From Sporosarcina sp. NCCP-2222 (GTDB lineage Bacteria; Bacillota; Bacilli; Bacillales_A; Planococcaceae): a DNA stretch of 64,000 nt. Shown here piece after piece: positions 1 through 8,819 of this stretch. The notes under the pieces are model-generated. The model did no database searches. It saw only the letters and a list, made by a program, of their open reading frames with translations, and was not told the origin of the DNA. The stretch covers positions 336,346 to 400,345 of the forward strand of contig NZ_BQYK01000003.1 in the NCBI RefSeq assembly GCF_023168145.1, given 5' to 3'. Position 1 is the stretch's first letter, and each line of letters starts with the position of its first letter. Position numbers and translations under genes: made by a program.

Positions 1-273
1 ACCGCTGTTGCATTGGCAGCAGCATTACAGGCCACCCATGTTGAATTTTTTAAAGATGTGCCAGGCGTTATGACAACCGATCCAAAACGTTCGGCAGAGA
101 GCAAGAAAATCGACAGTCTCACTATTCCGGAATTACTTCCGCTGCTTGAGGAGGCGCGTCCCATTATTCAGAAACGCGCTGCTATTTACGCACATAAAAA
201 GTCGATGCCCCTATACATAAGAGGCATCGATACGATTGAAAAAGGAACATGGATCATTCCGTATTCAGATTAA
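1..273 (+). CDS. Aspartokinase-like amino acid kinase, C-terminal part (5' end outside window)
   Basis: The frame is open from base 1 and gives 90 visible residues. They match the end of the aspartate kinase catalytic domain: a TAVALAAAL helix, then VEFFKDVPGVMTTDPKR, equivalent to the family's DVDGV(Y/M)TADPR nucleotide-binding segment, then the closing helix and strand ending near GTWIIP. Aspartokinases phosphorylate L-aspartate as the first step to lysine, threonine and methionine. The usual forms carry about 150 further residues with two ACT regulatory domains, but this protein stops right after the kinase fold. It may therefore be a feedback-insensitive or repurposed kinase. Its last 20 bases overlap the end of the convergent CAP-domain gene. 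Confidence 0.72.
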   Translation, partial: TAVALAAALQATHVEFFKDVPGVMTTDPKRSAESKKIDSLTIPELLPLLEEARPIIQKRAAIYAHKKSMPLYIRGIDTIEKGTWIIPYSD

Positions 274-1339
274 GGTTTTCTTTCTTTTTATTTTCGTTCT
301 GGATAAAGTCCTGCGTATAATATTTGCCGTATACCCCAGTACCTAAATGTGAAAAATCGCTATCCAGCAACACTTGACGGTGAGCTGATGAATTCAGCCA
401 TCCATGCACGGCTTCAATGGCATCCACATAATTGAATGCAATATTTTCGCCGGCTTTGCGATGCACAAAGCCCGAAGTCTTTAAGCGGTCGCTAAGCGTG
501 CCGGTGGAAGGGGACTCATTTGAAAAATAATTTTCCAGAGCCATATCTTTGCTATGTTCTCGTGCCAGGACACCAAGCCAATAATCGTTTTTCAACTCGG
601 TCAGTCCATGATTTTTCCGATATTCATTTGTCAATTCAAAAACTTGACGTTCCATGGCACGATCCACTTCCATCTGTATAGAAGCCGAAGGCGGAGAAAT
701 ACTGATCATTTCTCCGCTGTATTCCATATCATACGGCTGATGAATGACCAGAGTCTTCGGCTCGATAAAACGGATTCCTTCAATCTTGGCATCCTCTTCA
801 TCTACGTATACTTGAGCATACAAATCCTTGAATTTCACAAGAGCACGATTTGCGATATCCTCACTTTTTAATGAAAACATATAAAGATTCGAGCCTAGCT
901 GCACATCCACTTCCGATTCTATAATCGTAGAGCGATATACTTGATTGACATCCTGACCGATTGTAAATGGGCTCATATTCACTTGGCTATCTGCACTAAA
1001 TACTTGATTGACTTGTTCTCCGCTCACCCCAGCCATAAAATATGGATCATCCAAATAAATCCACCACTCATAACCGTAAGCTGACGGCTCAATTCGATCG
1101 GGATCTCCATACGTTTTAATGAGCTGCTCAGTTGTTTTGCCGACGAAAATGGATAAGCCCTGGTCAGGCCTTTCTGCTCCAACAACCTGGCTATTCAATT
1201 GTTTTTCCGGTACCGGTATGGCCGTGCCATGCTTGACTGGAGATTCTAATGGTTCATTCTCTTTTACGCGCGTATCCATCAAGTAAAATAGGCCGAGAAG
1301 GATAACGAGTAACAGAGCTATTTTCCATATAACTTTCAC
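254..1339 (-). CDS. CAP-domain (SCP/PR1) secreted or membrane-anchored protein, YlbC-like
   Basis: 361 residues from a GTG start. Residues 5-20 form an N-terminal hydrophobic segment (signal anchor or signal peptide). The middle contains a CAP-associated domain (FVGKTTEQLIKTYGDPDR). The last 130 residues form a CAP domain with AREHSKDMA, YFSNESP, GENIAF and SSAHRQVLL. In the YFSHxxP motif the usual His is Asn, so one of the two cavity histidines is changed. B. subtilis ylbC lies just beyond the cta genes, as here. CAP proteins act outside the cell; the function of this family in Bacilli is not settled. The 3' end overlaps the convergent kinase gene by 20 bp. Confidence 0.8.
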   Translation of the reverse strand: MKVIWKIALLLVILLGLFYLMDTRVKENEPLESPVKHGTAIPVPEKQLNSQVVGAERPDQGLSIFVGKTTEQLIKTYGDPDRIEPSAYGYEWWIYLDDPYFMAGVSGEQVNQVFSADSQVNMSPFTIGQDVNQVYRSTIIESEVDVQLGSNLYMFSLKSEDIANRALVKFKDLYAQVYVDEEDAKIEGIRFIEPKTLVIHQPYDMEYSGEMISISPPSASIQMEVDRAMERQVFELTNEYRKNHGLTELKNDYWLGVLAREHSKDMALENYFSNESPSTGTLSDRLKTSGFVHRKAGENIAFNYVDAIEAVHGWLNSSAHRQVLLDSDFSHLGTGVYGKYYTQDFIQNENKKKENLNLNTE

Positions 1340-1549
1340 TTCGACTGCGCCCTACTTTCGATTCATGATTATTAGTACTACTTTAACATGAGAGAGAATG
1401 AGTTTTACACCCTTTTTGCTTATTCCGGCATTTTTCAGATAACATTATGTAAGTTGAGGTAAATAGATTCCAATATTGACATCCAAGTTTTTGTTTACAT
1501 AGTAGCCAAGCAAACGATGAAACCAATTGAAATGCAGTACGAATCCTTC

Positions 1550-1567
1550 ATGACACAATGTTGTCAT
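1550..1567. promoter_or_regulatory. Inverted repeat overlapping the -35 edge of the yugN-like promoter
   Basis: ATGACA and TGTCAT arms of 6 bp are separated by 6 bp. The right arm ends on the first T of the predicted -35 hexamer. This is a typical repressor operator position, but no regulator is identified. Confidence 0.3.
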
Positions 1568-1595
1568 TGCAACTACCGGTAATTTGTTCTATGAT
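1567..1595 (+). promoter_or_regulatory. SigA-type promoter of the YugN-like gene
   Basis: TTGCAA, a 17-bp spacer, and TATGAT lie about 50 bp before the start codon. The -10 matches consensus at 5 of 6 positions and the -35 at 4 of 6. Confidence 0.55.
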
Positions 1596-1644
1596 TATGA
1601 AGTATAGGCAAATGACTGGTTATGAGTGAAGGAGGATTTGTATT

Positions 1645-2010
1645 ATGGACATTCTAAATACTGGAATCGAAGGCATCGTTGCCGAATTGTCCGTTCTGGA
1701 TGAAGTTTTGACAAAGCATGATCTGATCCGTGCGGGTCAATGGGATTATGAGCGGGTGACGTATGATAAAAAATATGTGATCAAAGAAGGCACTTACTAT
1801 TTGCGTGTTTTCGGTTATACACCCGATGAGGATATCGGCACACGTGAAGCCGTCATCCATTTGAAAACACCGGCTGTGGGCAAGCATTATTATCCACATG
1901 GTGTTGAATACGGAGAAGATGAAGTCTATCCAGAAGGCTTGATCAAAGACTGCCAAGCGACGCTTAAAGCAGTATATGAAGAACTTCAAAATTTTAATTT
2001 AGCAAAATAA
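1645..2010 (+). CDS. YugN-like family protein
   Basis: 121 residues starting at ATG, with GGAGGA at 1631-1636. The sequence (GIEGIVAELSVLDEVL near the N-terminus, GQWDYERVTYD around residue 32, HYYPHGVEYGED near residue 90) resembles the YugN-like family of Bacillales, small soluble proteins of unknown function. It is monocistronic, with its own promoter at 1567-1595 and a terminator straight after it. The upstream 305-bp gap (1340-1644) otherwise holds only AT-rich DNA. No function can be assigned. Confidence 0.75.
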   Translation: MDILNTGIEGIVAELSVLDEVLTKHDLIRAGQWDYERVTYDKKYVIKEGTYYLRVFGYTPDEDIGTREAVIHLKTPAVGKHYYPHGVEYGEDEVYPEGLIKDCQATLKAVYEELQNFNLAK

Positions 2011-2017
2011 TTTGTTA

Positions 2018-2052
2018 CAGCCGGAGAACAATAGGTTCTTCGGCTTTTTTTT
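2018..2052 (+). terminator. Rho-independent terminator after the YugN-like gene
   Basis: AGCCGGAGAAC and GGTTCTTCGGCT form a stem with one G-U pair, followed by a run of eight T. Confidence 0.85.
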
Positions 2053-2114
2053 CCTATTCATTACTCATTTTTTTGGTTATAATGGAAACAATGAATTAAT
2101 TGGAGGAATTGCCG

Positions 2115-3173
2115 TTGTCCCGTTGGTTTACAAAACGAATTCTCATTTTTACGATTGCCATAATAGCTCTCATCTTAATCTGCCTTTTCATTTTGCCCGT
2201 CTCCGTTCCAATTATTATCGCCCTTCTTACTGCCATGGTATTTGAACCGCTCGTTAAATTGGTTGAAACCAAATTTAAATGGAAGCGGAAAGTTTCCGTT
2301 ATCACCATCTACATCTTTTTTGTTGCCTTATTAGCAGCTCTTCTATACTACACTGTCAATTCCCTTATCGGTAAATTGATTCAATTTACAAAAGATGCAC
2401 CGGATCATTTAAATAAGCTCTCAGGTGTCTGGATTGATTTGCAGAGCAAGATGTCGAATTATACAGCCGGCATGCCTCCTGAATTCGTAAAAGCTATTCA
2501 AGATGAATTTGATAAAATGATCGTGACCCTTCGGAATTCTTTAACCAGTTTGTTAAGTTCCGATAAAATCATGACATTGGCAGGCGAAATCCCCAATTTT
2601 CTTGTCAGCTTGATCGTATTTATGATCGCTCTTTTCTTATTCATGCTCGAATTGCCAGATTTAAAAAAGATGTTCTTCCGTCATTTAACTGATGATACCG
2701 CAAAGAAAGTCCGATATATGATGTCTAAATTGAACTCTGTGATTTTCGGATTCATGAAAGCCCAGTTGCTTGTCAGCTTAATCATTCTGGCCGTTACATT
2801 TGTGGGCCTTCTCGTAATCACACCAAAGTATGCAGTCGTCATGTCGCTTATTATTTGGATCATTGATGTTATCCCTATATTAGGATCAATTATCATCCTC
2901 GCTCCCTGGTCGCTGTATCAGCTGGTTAGCGGAGATGTCGGAATGGGAACGAAGCTGGCTATTCTTGCAGTCATCCTGCTCATTATCCGAAGAACGGTGG
3001 AACCGAAAGTAATGGGGAATCAAATTGGCCTTTCCCCGCTGCCAACATTGATTGCAATGTTCATCGGCTTGAAGCTATTTGGATTTCTTGGCTTTTTTAT
3101 CGGTCCACTCATCGTTATCCTCTTTAACACTGCCCGTGAAGCCGGCATCATCAAAATGAATTTCAAAATATGA
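2115..3173 (+). CDS. AI-2E family transporter / YtvI-type integral membrane protein
   Basis: 352 residues with about seven or eight transmembrane helices. The C-terminal signature VEPKVMGNQIGLSPLPTL followed by GFLGFFIGPL is typical of AI-2E/YtvI permeases. The TTG at 2115 is chosen because GGAGG at 2102-2106 lies 8 nt upstream; the earlier in-frame TTG at 2100 sits inside the ribosome binding site. B. subtilis YtvI is described as a sporulation membrane protein, but this family is broad and its substrate here is unknown. It is transcribed alone and ends at a bidirectional terminator shared with the DUF420 gene. Confidence 0.8.
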   Translation: MSRWFTKRILIFTIAIIALILICLFILPVSVPIIIALLTAMVFEPLVKLVETKFKWKRKVSVITIYIFFVALLAALLYYTVNSLIGKLIQFTKDAPDHLNKLSGVWIDLQSKMSNYTAGMPPEFVKAIQDEFDKMIVTLRNSLTSLLSSDKIMTLAGEIPNFLVSLIVFMIALFLFMLELPDLKKMFFRHLTDDTAKKVRYMMSKLNSVIFGFMKAQLLVSLIILAVTFVGLLVITPKYAVVMSLIIWIIDVIPILGSIIILAPWSLYQLVSGDVGMGTKLAILAVILLIIRRTVEPKVMGNQIGLSPLPTLIAMFIGLKLFGFLGFFIGPLIVILFNTAREAGIIKMNFKI

Positions 3174-3182
3174 GAAAGCACA

Positions 3183-3220
3183 AAAAACGCGCGCCTTTCA
3201 TAAAAGGCAGCGCGTTTTTT
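3183..3220. terminator. Bidirectional terminator between ytvI-like and DUF420 genes
   Basis: AAAAAACGCGC-GCCTTT, loop CATA, AAAGGC-A-GCGCGTTTTTT. A-tract and T-tract on both sides serve both convergent genes. Confidence 0.85.
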
Positions 3221-3680
3221 ATAATCCTAAAATGGCTTTGATGACGGAAGTTGTCTCCCCGCCGTGGTAAAACACATACAGAAGCAAGTAAACAGCAACT
3301 CCTGTAATGGCTGTGAAAAACCAGATAATGCTGGTCACCGGTCCTAATTTCCGGTGTCTTGCCAGATTGTTTTTAAACCCTGCGACAAGGGTGAAAATCC
3401 CTAAGACTGCACCGACAGTCGCCAAGGTGATGTGAAATATTAAAAAGATCGTGTAGTAAATTTTCAAATGTTCTGGTCCGCCAAAAGCGGTATTGCCAAT
3501 GAATACCGTTCTGGAAAGATAGATGATAAAAAAGATCAATGCTGATACAGCAGCAGCTATCATCGTTTTTTTATGCGCCTCGATCTTTCTTTGTCGAATC
3601 AGATTCCAGCCAATTGCTACAAAAATGGCGGATAACACAATAAAAAAAGTACTAATCGTTGGCAATAAAGGAACGTTCAT
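3219..3680 (-). CDS. DUF420 family membrane protein (YozB/CtaM-like)
   Basis: 153 residues with about five hydrophobic helices and polar turns such as RQRKIEAHKKTM and FKNNLARHRKLGPVT that contain the conserved histidines of DUF420. The start is preceded by GAGGGGATTCCAA. It lies 31 bp after ctaG on the same strand, so it is probably co-transcribed with it. My recollection is that DUF420 proteins next to oxidase genes in Firmicutes have been implicated in heme-copper oxidase maturation (S. aureus CtaM is the case I have in mind). The neighbourhood here fits an assembly factor role, which is an inference. Confidence 0.75.
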   Translation of the reverse strand: MNVPLLPTISTFFIVLSAIFVAIGWNLIRQRKIEAHKKTMIAAAVSALIFFIIYLSRTVFIGNTAFGGPEHLKIYYTIFLIFHITLATVGAVLGIFTLVAGFKNNLARHRKLGPVTSIIWFFTAITGVAVYLLLYVFYHGGETTSVIKAILGL

Positions 3681-3711
3681 TTGGAATCCCCTCGTCTAGA
3701 AATTGTGCAAT

Positions 3712-4626
3712 TTAGTTATGATACTCCAGGTTTTGACGGTCAATCAGTGCCTTCTTCGTAATTTCCTCGGCATTCATCTGCTCATCACGATACCACTGGA
3801 TGAAAATCTTTCCGATCACAACAACATAAATCAGCTCCTGGATCACTTTCATAATAATACCGCCCAATTGCTGGTCATATAATGTTGGCATATTCGTAAA
3901 TAGCTCAGGGCCAGAGATGGATAAGCCCGACAAGGTCCCCGGTGGAACACATAGAGCCATCGCTTTTAACCAAGCTTCCCCGCTATAGTACGTTTCGTAC
4001 ACAGGCACGTCCACAAAAATGATAAGGGAACAAGCAGGCGTGATAAGAATGGCACTTAGAATAACATAGCCAATTTTTTTTAATCCGTGTAGCTTTGGCT
4101 GGCTTTCGAGTGTGTTAACAATTGGCCACCAAAGGAATAATGCAGCTATGAATAAAGTGATGGTAAAAACAGCATGAAGAACGAGACTGAGCTTAACATA
4201 ATCCAAAATTAACGGATAATGATATAACGAAAACATCAATGTGAAAACCATCAGGCTAATAATCGGTTTGGTAAACAACCGGACGATACGGTCAATAATT
4301 GAAACCGACAAAACTTTTTTCCAAATAAAATCCGGTATGCCGATTATGAACAATGGCGCGACGATTAATAGAAGAATGGCCATTTGTGCCATATGAACCG
4401 AGAATAGAATATGTCCAAGCAGATCCATCGGGGAACCTTTTACCACATAGAGAAGAAACATGGAAAGAAGAAAATAGGTAATCTCCTTGCGGGTCACCTG
4501 TTCACTGCCTTCAAACCGATTCCTCCATTTTTTCGTCAGCAGGAAATATAAAACAATACCAGCCAGTATGAAGAACAAAAAATAAGGACTCCATAAGGCA
4601 CGAAACCCAAAAATACTTAAAGGCAT
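3712..4626 (-). CDS. ctaG: Cytochrome c oxidase assembly factor CtaG
   Basis: 304 residues of the caa3_CtaG family, with about seven transmembrane helices. LFSVHMAQMAILLLIVAPL and the later LYHYPLILDY carry conserved membrane histidines. In B. subtilis CtaG is needed for active caa3 oxidase, probably for CuB insertion into subunit I. ATG is preceded by AAAGGAG with a 10-nt gap. A terminator lies between ctaF and ctaG, and a strong promoter (4658-4686) lies just upstream, so ctaG and DUF420 can be expressed apart from the structural subunits. Confidence 0.92.
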   Translation of the reverse strand: MPLSIFGFRALWSPYFLFFILAGIVLYFLLTKKWRNRFEGSEQVTRKEITYFLLSMFLLYVVKGSPMDLLGHILFSVHMAQMAILLLIVAPLFIIGIPDFIWKKVLSVSIIDRIVRLFTKPIISLMVFTLMFSLYHYPLILDYVKLSLVLHAVFTITLFIAALFLWWPIVNTLESQPKLHGLKKIGYVILSAILITPACSLIIFVDVPVYETYYSGEAWLKAMALCVPPGTLSGLSISGPELFTNMPTLYDQQLGGIIMKVIQELIYVVVIGKIFIQWYRDEQMNAEEITKKALIDRQNLEYHN

Positions 4627-4657
4627 TATGCCATCGCTCCTTTTTCAGACTATCCCC

Positions 4658-4686
4658 ATTATAGAACGTTCCGTCTTCGATGACAA
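4658..4686 (-). promoter_or_regulatory. SigA promoter for ctaG-DUF420
   Basis: On the minus strand TTGTCA, 17 bp, TATAAT (perfect -10), about 32 bp upstream of the ctaG start and downstream of the ctaF terminator. Confidence 0.7.
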
Positions 4687-4736
4687 TGAACGAACTTTGA
4701 CATTTGCAATTGTATGAACTTAGCATGTAAATTCAT

Positions 4737-4775
4737 AAAAAAACTCCACGGATTTGGAATCCGTGGAGTTTTGAA
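4737..4775 (-). terminator. Terminator after ctaF
   Basis: Perfect 12-bp stem ACTCCACGGATT/AATCCGTGGAGT with a 3-nt loop, followed on the minus strand by seven T. It ends the ctaB-F transcript. Confidence 0.88.
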
Positions 4776-5123
4776 TTACCACCAAACAATTGTAGCGAAA
4801 GTCAATGGAATGAGGAAACCAAATAGCGCTCCAGTAAACATGAACATTTGCGGAATGCCATGGCCTTTTTCACTCATATGCATGAAATAATACAATTGTA
4901 AACCGACTTGGACAGCTGCGAAAAGCATCAGCATTGGAACAATGAAGTATTTGGAGAAACCAGCTACTCCACTTTCAAATGCGACAACCATCGAAAACGA
5001 AATAAGAGTCAAGAAGATCATGAGGGAAAACATCATGATTTGGCCTTTCATCGACTGCTTTGCCCGTTTCTTCAACATAGCCTGCTCAGCAGGCGTCCTT
5101 TTGTAAACTTCGATCTCTGCCAT
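4776..5123 (-). CDS. ctaF: Cytochrome c oxidase subunit IV (caa3)
   Basis: 115 residues with a short polar N-terminus and three transmembrane helices, containing YYFMHMSEKGHGIPQMF, typical of the prokaryotic COX4 family. The small subunit stabilises the CuB site of the caa3 oxidase. The start lies 1 bp after the ctaE stop codon, so translation is probably coupled. It is the last gene before the terminator at 4737-4775. Confidence 0.92.
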   Translation of the reverse strand: MAEIEVYKRTPAEQAMLKKRAKQSMKGQIMMFSLMIFLTLISFSMVVAFESGVAGFSKYFIVPMLMLFAAVQVGLQLYYFMHMSEKGHGIPQMFMFTGALFGFLIPLTFATIVWW

Positions 5124-5124
5124 C

Positions 5125-5751
5125 TTAACCTATCACTCCCATCAAGTAGACTACAGTGAAGATGAATACCCACACAACGTCAATGAAGTGCCAGTAAAGC
5201 GAGAAGGTGTAATACTTAGTTGCATTATAAAGGTTCAAGCCTCTTTTCGCATTACGGAAAATAAGTAATGTGATCCAAACAAGACCAATCGCAACGTGGA
5301 AACCGTGAGTTCCTACCAATGTGAAGAAGGAAGAACTGAAGGCACTATTGCCATAAGTAAATCCGATTTTCACATAGTGGGAGAATTCATATACTTCAAG
5401 CATCAGGAAGCCGAGACCAAGCAATGCTGTGATTGCAAGCCAAAGCTGCATCTTTTTGAAGTTATAGTTTCTAAGATGATACATAGCATATACACTCGTT
5501 AAAGAAGATGTTAAAAGCAACATCGTCATAACAAAAACAAGTGGCAATTCATAAAGTTCTTGCGTGCTAAATCCGAAACCGCTCGGACCGGAGTTTTTAA
5601 GCGCAATATACGTTGCAAACAAAGTTGCGAAGAGAATTGTTTCCCCGCCAAGGAATAGCCAGAAGCCGACAAACTTATTTTTTGCTTCAAGTGTCGCTTT
5701 TTCCGGATGATCAGGCCATGTTTCTGGAGTGAATTTTTTATTCAAATCCAT
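5125..5751 (-). CDS. ctaE: Cytochrome c oxidase subunit III (caa3)
   Basis: 208 residues with five transmembrane helices. Motifs include FGFWLFLGGETILFATLFATY near the N-terminus (cut here: FWLFLGGETILFATL is the core), GTHGFHVAIGL around residue 148 and WHFIDVVWVFIF at the end, all diagnostic of COX3. The five-helix form is normal for Bacillus oxidases, in which subunit I carries two extra helices. The ATG overlaps the ctaD stop by one base (TAATG), showing tight coupling. Confidence 0.95.
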   Translation of the reverse strand: MDLNKKFTPETWPDHPEKATLEAKNKFVGFWLFLGGETILFATLFATYIALKNSGPSGFGFSTQELYELPLVFVMTMLLLTSSLTSVYAMYHLRNYNFKKMQLWLAITALLGLGFLMLEVYEFSHYVKIGFTYGNSAFSSSFFTLVGTHGFHVAIGLVWITLLIFRNAKRGLNLYNATKYYTFSLYWHFIDVVWVFIFTVVYLMGVIG

Positions 5752-7625
5752 TATGCTTGACCTCCTTTGCGCTTCATATCACGAAGCAATTCATCTTTTT
5801 TAATGTAATAGCCAGTGTCATCAATCAATGAACGGGCCGACATGCAGACAAATGTGAAAGCCAGACCGATGATGAGAACCGGAAGTCCCCAGCTTGTTTC
5901 TGTACGGAACATCGCACCGAAACCTGCAACGAACAAACCTAAAGACATGAATAACGGAATGATGGAACCGTTTGGCATATGGATATCCTTTACAGGCTCC
6001 GCTGCTGTATAACCGGCTTCATTTCCTTCCATTTTCTCGATCCAAACTGTATCCAATCCACGGACAAGCGGTGTTGTCGGGAAGTTGTAAAAAACAGGCG
6101 GAGATTCGATCGCCCATTCAAGTGTACGCCCGTCACCCCATGGGTCATTGGATACCCGAACATTTTTAACAGATGTAATGATGATATTGATGACGAGTAC
6201 AATTACGCCGACTGCCATTAGAATAGCACCGATCGTACTGATAAAGTTCGCCATATTCCATCCTTGGCCATCCATGAAAGTCCATACTCGGCGCGGCATG
6301 CCCCAGAATCCTAACCAGTGCTGAATTAGGAATGTCATGTGGAAGCCGATGAAGAAAAACACAAATGTCACTTTTCCAAGACCTTCATGCAGCATCGTAC
6401 CAAACATTTTTGGCCACCAATAGTGAGTTGCTGCCAAGATCGCAAGCACAACCCCACCAACGATTACGTAGTGGAAGTGGGCAACGATAAAGTAAGAATC
6501 GTGCAATTGATAGTCAAGTGGCGCAGCACCTTGCATGACACCTGTAACTCCACCCATTACGAAAGATGGGATGAAACCAAGCGCATACAACATTGGTGTG
6601 GTCACCTTGATGCTACCGCCCCACATAGTCAAGAGCCAGTTAAAGATCTTAACCCCTGTCGGAACAGCGATCGCCATTGTAGCAACCGCAAAGATTGCGT
6701 TCGCTGTTGGTCCTAGACCAACTGTGAACATGTGGTGAGCCCAAACCATGAATCCGAGGAATCCGATAAGGACCGTTGCGAATACCATGGATGGATAACC
6801 GAACAGACGTTTTCTTGAGAATGTAGAGAAAATCTCAGAGAAAATACCGAAGGCCGGCAAAATTAGAATGTAAACTTCAGGGTGACCGAAAATCCAGAAA
6901 ATATGCTCCCAAATAATCGTGTTACCACCCATCGCATGATGGAAGAAGTTACCTCCGAACATGCGGTCAAATGTGAGGAAGAACAAACCAACTGTCAATG
7001 GAGGGAATGCGAAGAGAATCATCGCAGACGCTACAAACGTTGTCCATGTAAACAATGGCATACGCATGTAAGTCATCCCTGGTGCACGCATGTTAATGAT
7101 CGTGACCAGGAAGTTGATCCCCGCCATCAACGTACCACCACCGGCTATCTGAAGCCCGATAGCGTAGAAATCGATACCATGGCCAGGCGATGCAAGAGAT
7201 AGGGACGCGTAAGAAGTCCATCCTGCATCCGGCACTTCACCGTAAATCCAAGAAATATTCAGGAATAATCCTCCGAAGAAGAACATCCAAAAACCTAACG
7301 AGTTAATAAATGGGAACGCAACGTCCCGTGCTCCAATTTGAAGCGGTACTATGGCATTCATAAATCCGAATAAAATCGGCATGGCCGCTAAGAAAATCAT
7401 CGTCGTTCCGTGCATCGTGATCAAGTCATTGAAAAGTCCCGCACTGACGAAATCGTTGTTTGGCTTATGGAGCTGCCAACGGATCAACATCGCTTCGATT
7501 CCGCCGACAACGAAGAAGAATCCGCCTCCAAGGAAGTAAAGGATTCCGATCTTCTTATGGTCGACTGTTGTCAGCCAATCCCATAGCGTTGCGCCAAAAC
7601 CCTTTTTTTGAGCAACTGAACTCAC
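5751..7625 (-). CDS. ctaD: Cytochrome c oxidase subunit I (caa3)
   Basis: 624 residues of the heme-copper oxidase subunit I with about 14 membrane helices. The low-spin heme ligand lies in LITMHGTTMIFLAAMP. The CuB His and its cross-linked Tyr lie in FGHPEVYILILP, the second and third CuB histidines in WAHHMFTVG, and the heme a3/a histidines in VAHFHYVIVGG. It reduces O2 to water and pumps protons. The GTG start follows GAGGAGGTAACAAA. It lies 32 bp after ctaC in the ctaBCDEF run. All key residues are present. Confidence 0.97.
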   Translation of the reverse strand: MSSVAQKKGFGATLWDWLTTVDHKKIGILYFLGGGFFFVVGGIEAMLIRWQLHKPNNDFVSAGLFNDLITMHGTTMIFLAAMPILFGFMNAIVPLQIGARDVAFPFINSLGFWMFFFGGLFLNISWIYGEVPDAGWTSYASLSLASPGHGIDFYAIGLQIAGGGTLMAGINFLVTIINMRAPGMTYMRMPLFTWTTFVASAMILFAFPPLTVGLFFLTFDRMFGGNFFHHAMGGNTIIWEHIFWIFGHPEVYILILPAFGIFSEIFSTFSRKRLFGYPSMVFATVLIGFLGFMVWAHHMFTVGLGPTANAIFAVATMAIAVPTGVKIFNWLLTMWGGSIKVTTPMLYALGFIPSFVMGGVTGVMQGAAPLDYQLHDSYFIVAHFHYVIVGGVVLAILAATHYWWPKMFGTMLHEGLGKVTFVFFFIGFHMTFLIQHWLGFWGMPRRVWTFMDGQGWNMANFISTIGAILMAVGVIVLVINIIITSVKNVRVSNDPWGDGRTLEWAIESPPVFYNFPTTPLVRGLDTVWIEKMEGNEAGYTAAEPVKDIHMPNGSIIPLFMSLGLFVAGFGAMFRTETSWGLPVLIIGLAFTFVCMSARSLIDDTGYYIKKDELLRDMKRKGGQA

Positions 7626-7657
7626 TTTGTTACCTCCTCTACAAATTCAAGTGGAAA

Positions 7658-8722
7658 TTATTTTTCTACTGATAATCCCATTAAGTATTCAGCCAACGCG
7701 TCCAGTTCTTCATCTGAAAGCTGGTCTTTGAAAGCTGGCATTGTGTTGCCTGGTTTATGTTCCTGCGGGTCTTTGATCCACTCGATCAAATTTTCCTTTG
7801 TATGGTCCATATAACCGGCAATTCGGTTACGGTCTCCAAAAGTGGCAAGGTTTGGTCCTTGAGCACCACTCTCTCCAGCTCCTGAGTTAGCGTGACAATA
7901 AATACAGCTTGCTTCGAATACTTCTTCACCTTGTGGGTTTGCTACAACTTGCTCATCTTTTGTAGATTGCATCGCTGCAACCCACTTATCAAAATCAGCA
8001 CGAGGCATAGTCTTAACTTTGAAATCCATCAAAGCGTGGGATGGTCCGCAAAGCTCAGCACACTTACCATAAAAGACGCCGTCCTTCAGGTCAGTCGAGT
8101 CTTTGTCAAATTTCAAATAGAATTTGTTGACGTTTTCAACGTTCGTATCCATCTTACCGCCAACTGCTGGAATCCAGAAGGAGTGCTTTACATCAGCAGC
8201 AAGTAGATTGAAGTAAACCTTTTCATCTGTCGGTACTACGAGTTCCTGTGCAGTAACGATACCTAGATCCGGGTATTCAAATTCCCACCAGTACAATTTA
8301 GCTGTTACATCGACAACTAGATTTTCAGGATTCCCTTCATCATCAACAGCTCCCATTGCTGACACATCTCCAAGTTTATACGTGTAATAAACTGTCGGTA
8401 CAGCAAGAAGCAAAATAAGGAGAATCGGAATGATCGTCCATACAAGCTCAAGCGTATGGCTTCCTTCCACTTGTTCAGGAATATGATCTTCACCTAGTTT
8501 CGAACGTCTGAAACGGAGTAGGGCGATCAAATAGATTGCTACTACAACAATAATGACCAGTAACATGATTCCTGATGATAATAGCAGTAGATTGAACTGA
8601 TCCTTACCGACCTGACCAGCCGGAAGAAGCGTGGAAAGTTCTTCTTGTCCACATCCTGCAAGGAAAACCGTAAGAACTGCTAATAGAGAAAAGAGACGCC
8701 ATTTTTTGAGTCCTTTCATCAT
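7658..8722 (-). CDS. ctaC: Cytochrome c oxidase subunit II with fused cytochrome c (caa3)
   Basis: 354 residues. A lipoprotein signal ends in LAGC (Cys24), followed by two transmembrane helices. The cupredoxin domain has the CuA ligands HSFWIP and CAELCGPSHALM. A C-terminal cytochrome c domain has CIYCH near residue 272 and an axial Met in GNTMPAF. The fused heme c makes this a caa3-type enzyme that takes electrons from cytochrome c. The ATG follows GAGAGGT. It lies 97 bp after ctaB; I see no terminator in that gap. Confidence 0.96.
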   Translation of the reverse strand: MMKGLKKWRLFSLLAVLTVFLAGCGQEELSTLLPAGQVGKDQFNLLLLSSGIMLLVIIVVVAIYLIALLRFRRSKLGEDHIPEQVEGSHTLELVWTIIPILLILLLAVPTVYYTYKLGDVSAMGAVDDEGNPENLVVDVTAKLYWWEFEYPDLGIVTAQELVVPTDEKVYFNLLAADVKHSFWIPAVGGKMDTNVENVNKFYLKFDKDSTDLKDGVFYGKCAELCGPSHALMDFKVKTMPRADFDKWVAAMQSTKDEQVVANPQGEEVFEASCIYCHANSGAGESGAQGPNLATFGDRNRIAGYMDHTKENLIEWIKDPQEHKPGNTMPAFKDQLSDEELDALAEYLMGLSVEK

Positions 8723-8819
8723 CGCTTCGTATACCTCTCTTTCTAAAAAATGTTTTCTTTTACTGAGGACGCTAGACCTCTCTATAATGAATTCCTGTCA
8801 AAAAGAAGAAATTCCCGCT

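Noticed and set aside
4511-4726. 71-codon frame overlapping the ctaG start
   Set aside because: Out of frame with ctaG and spanning its promoter; no ribosome binding site.
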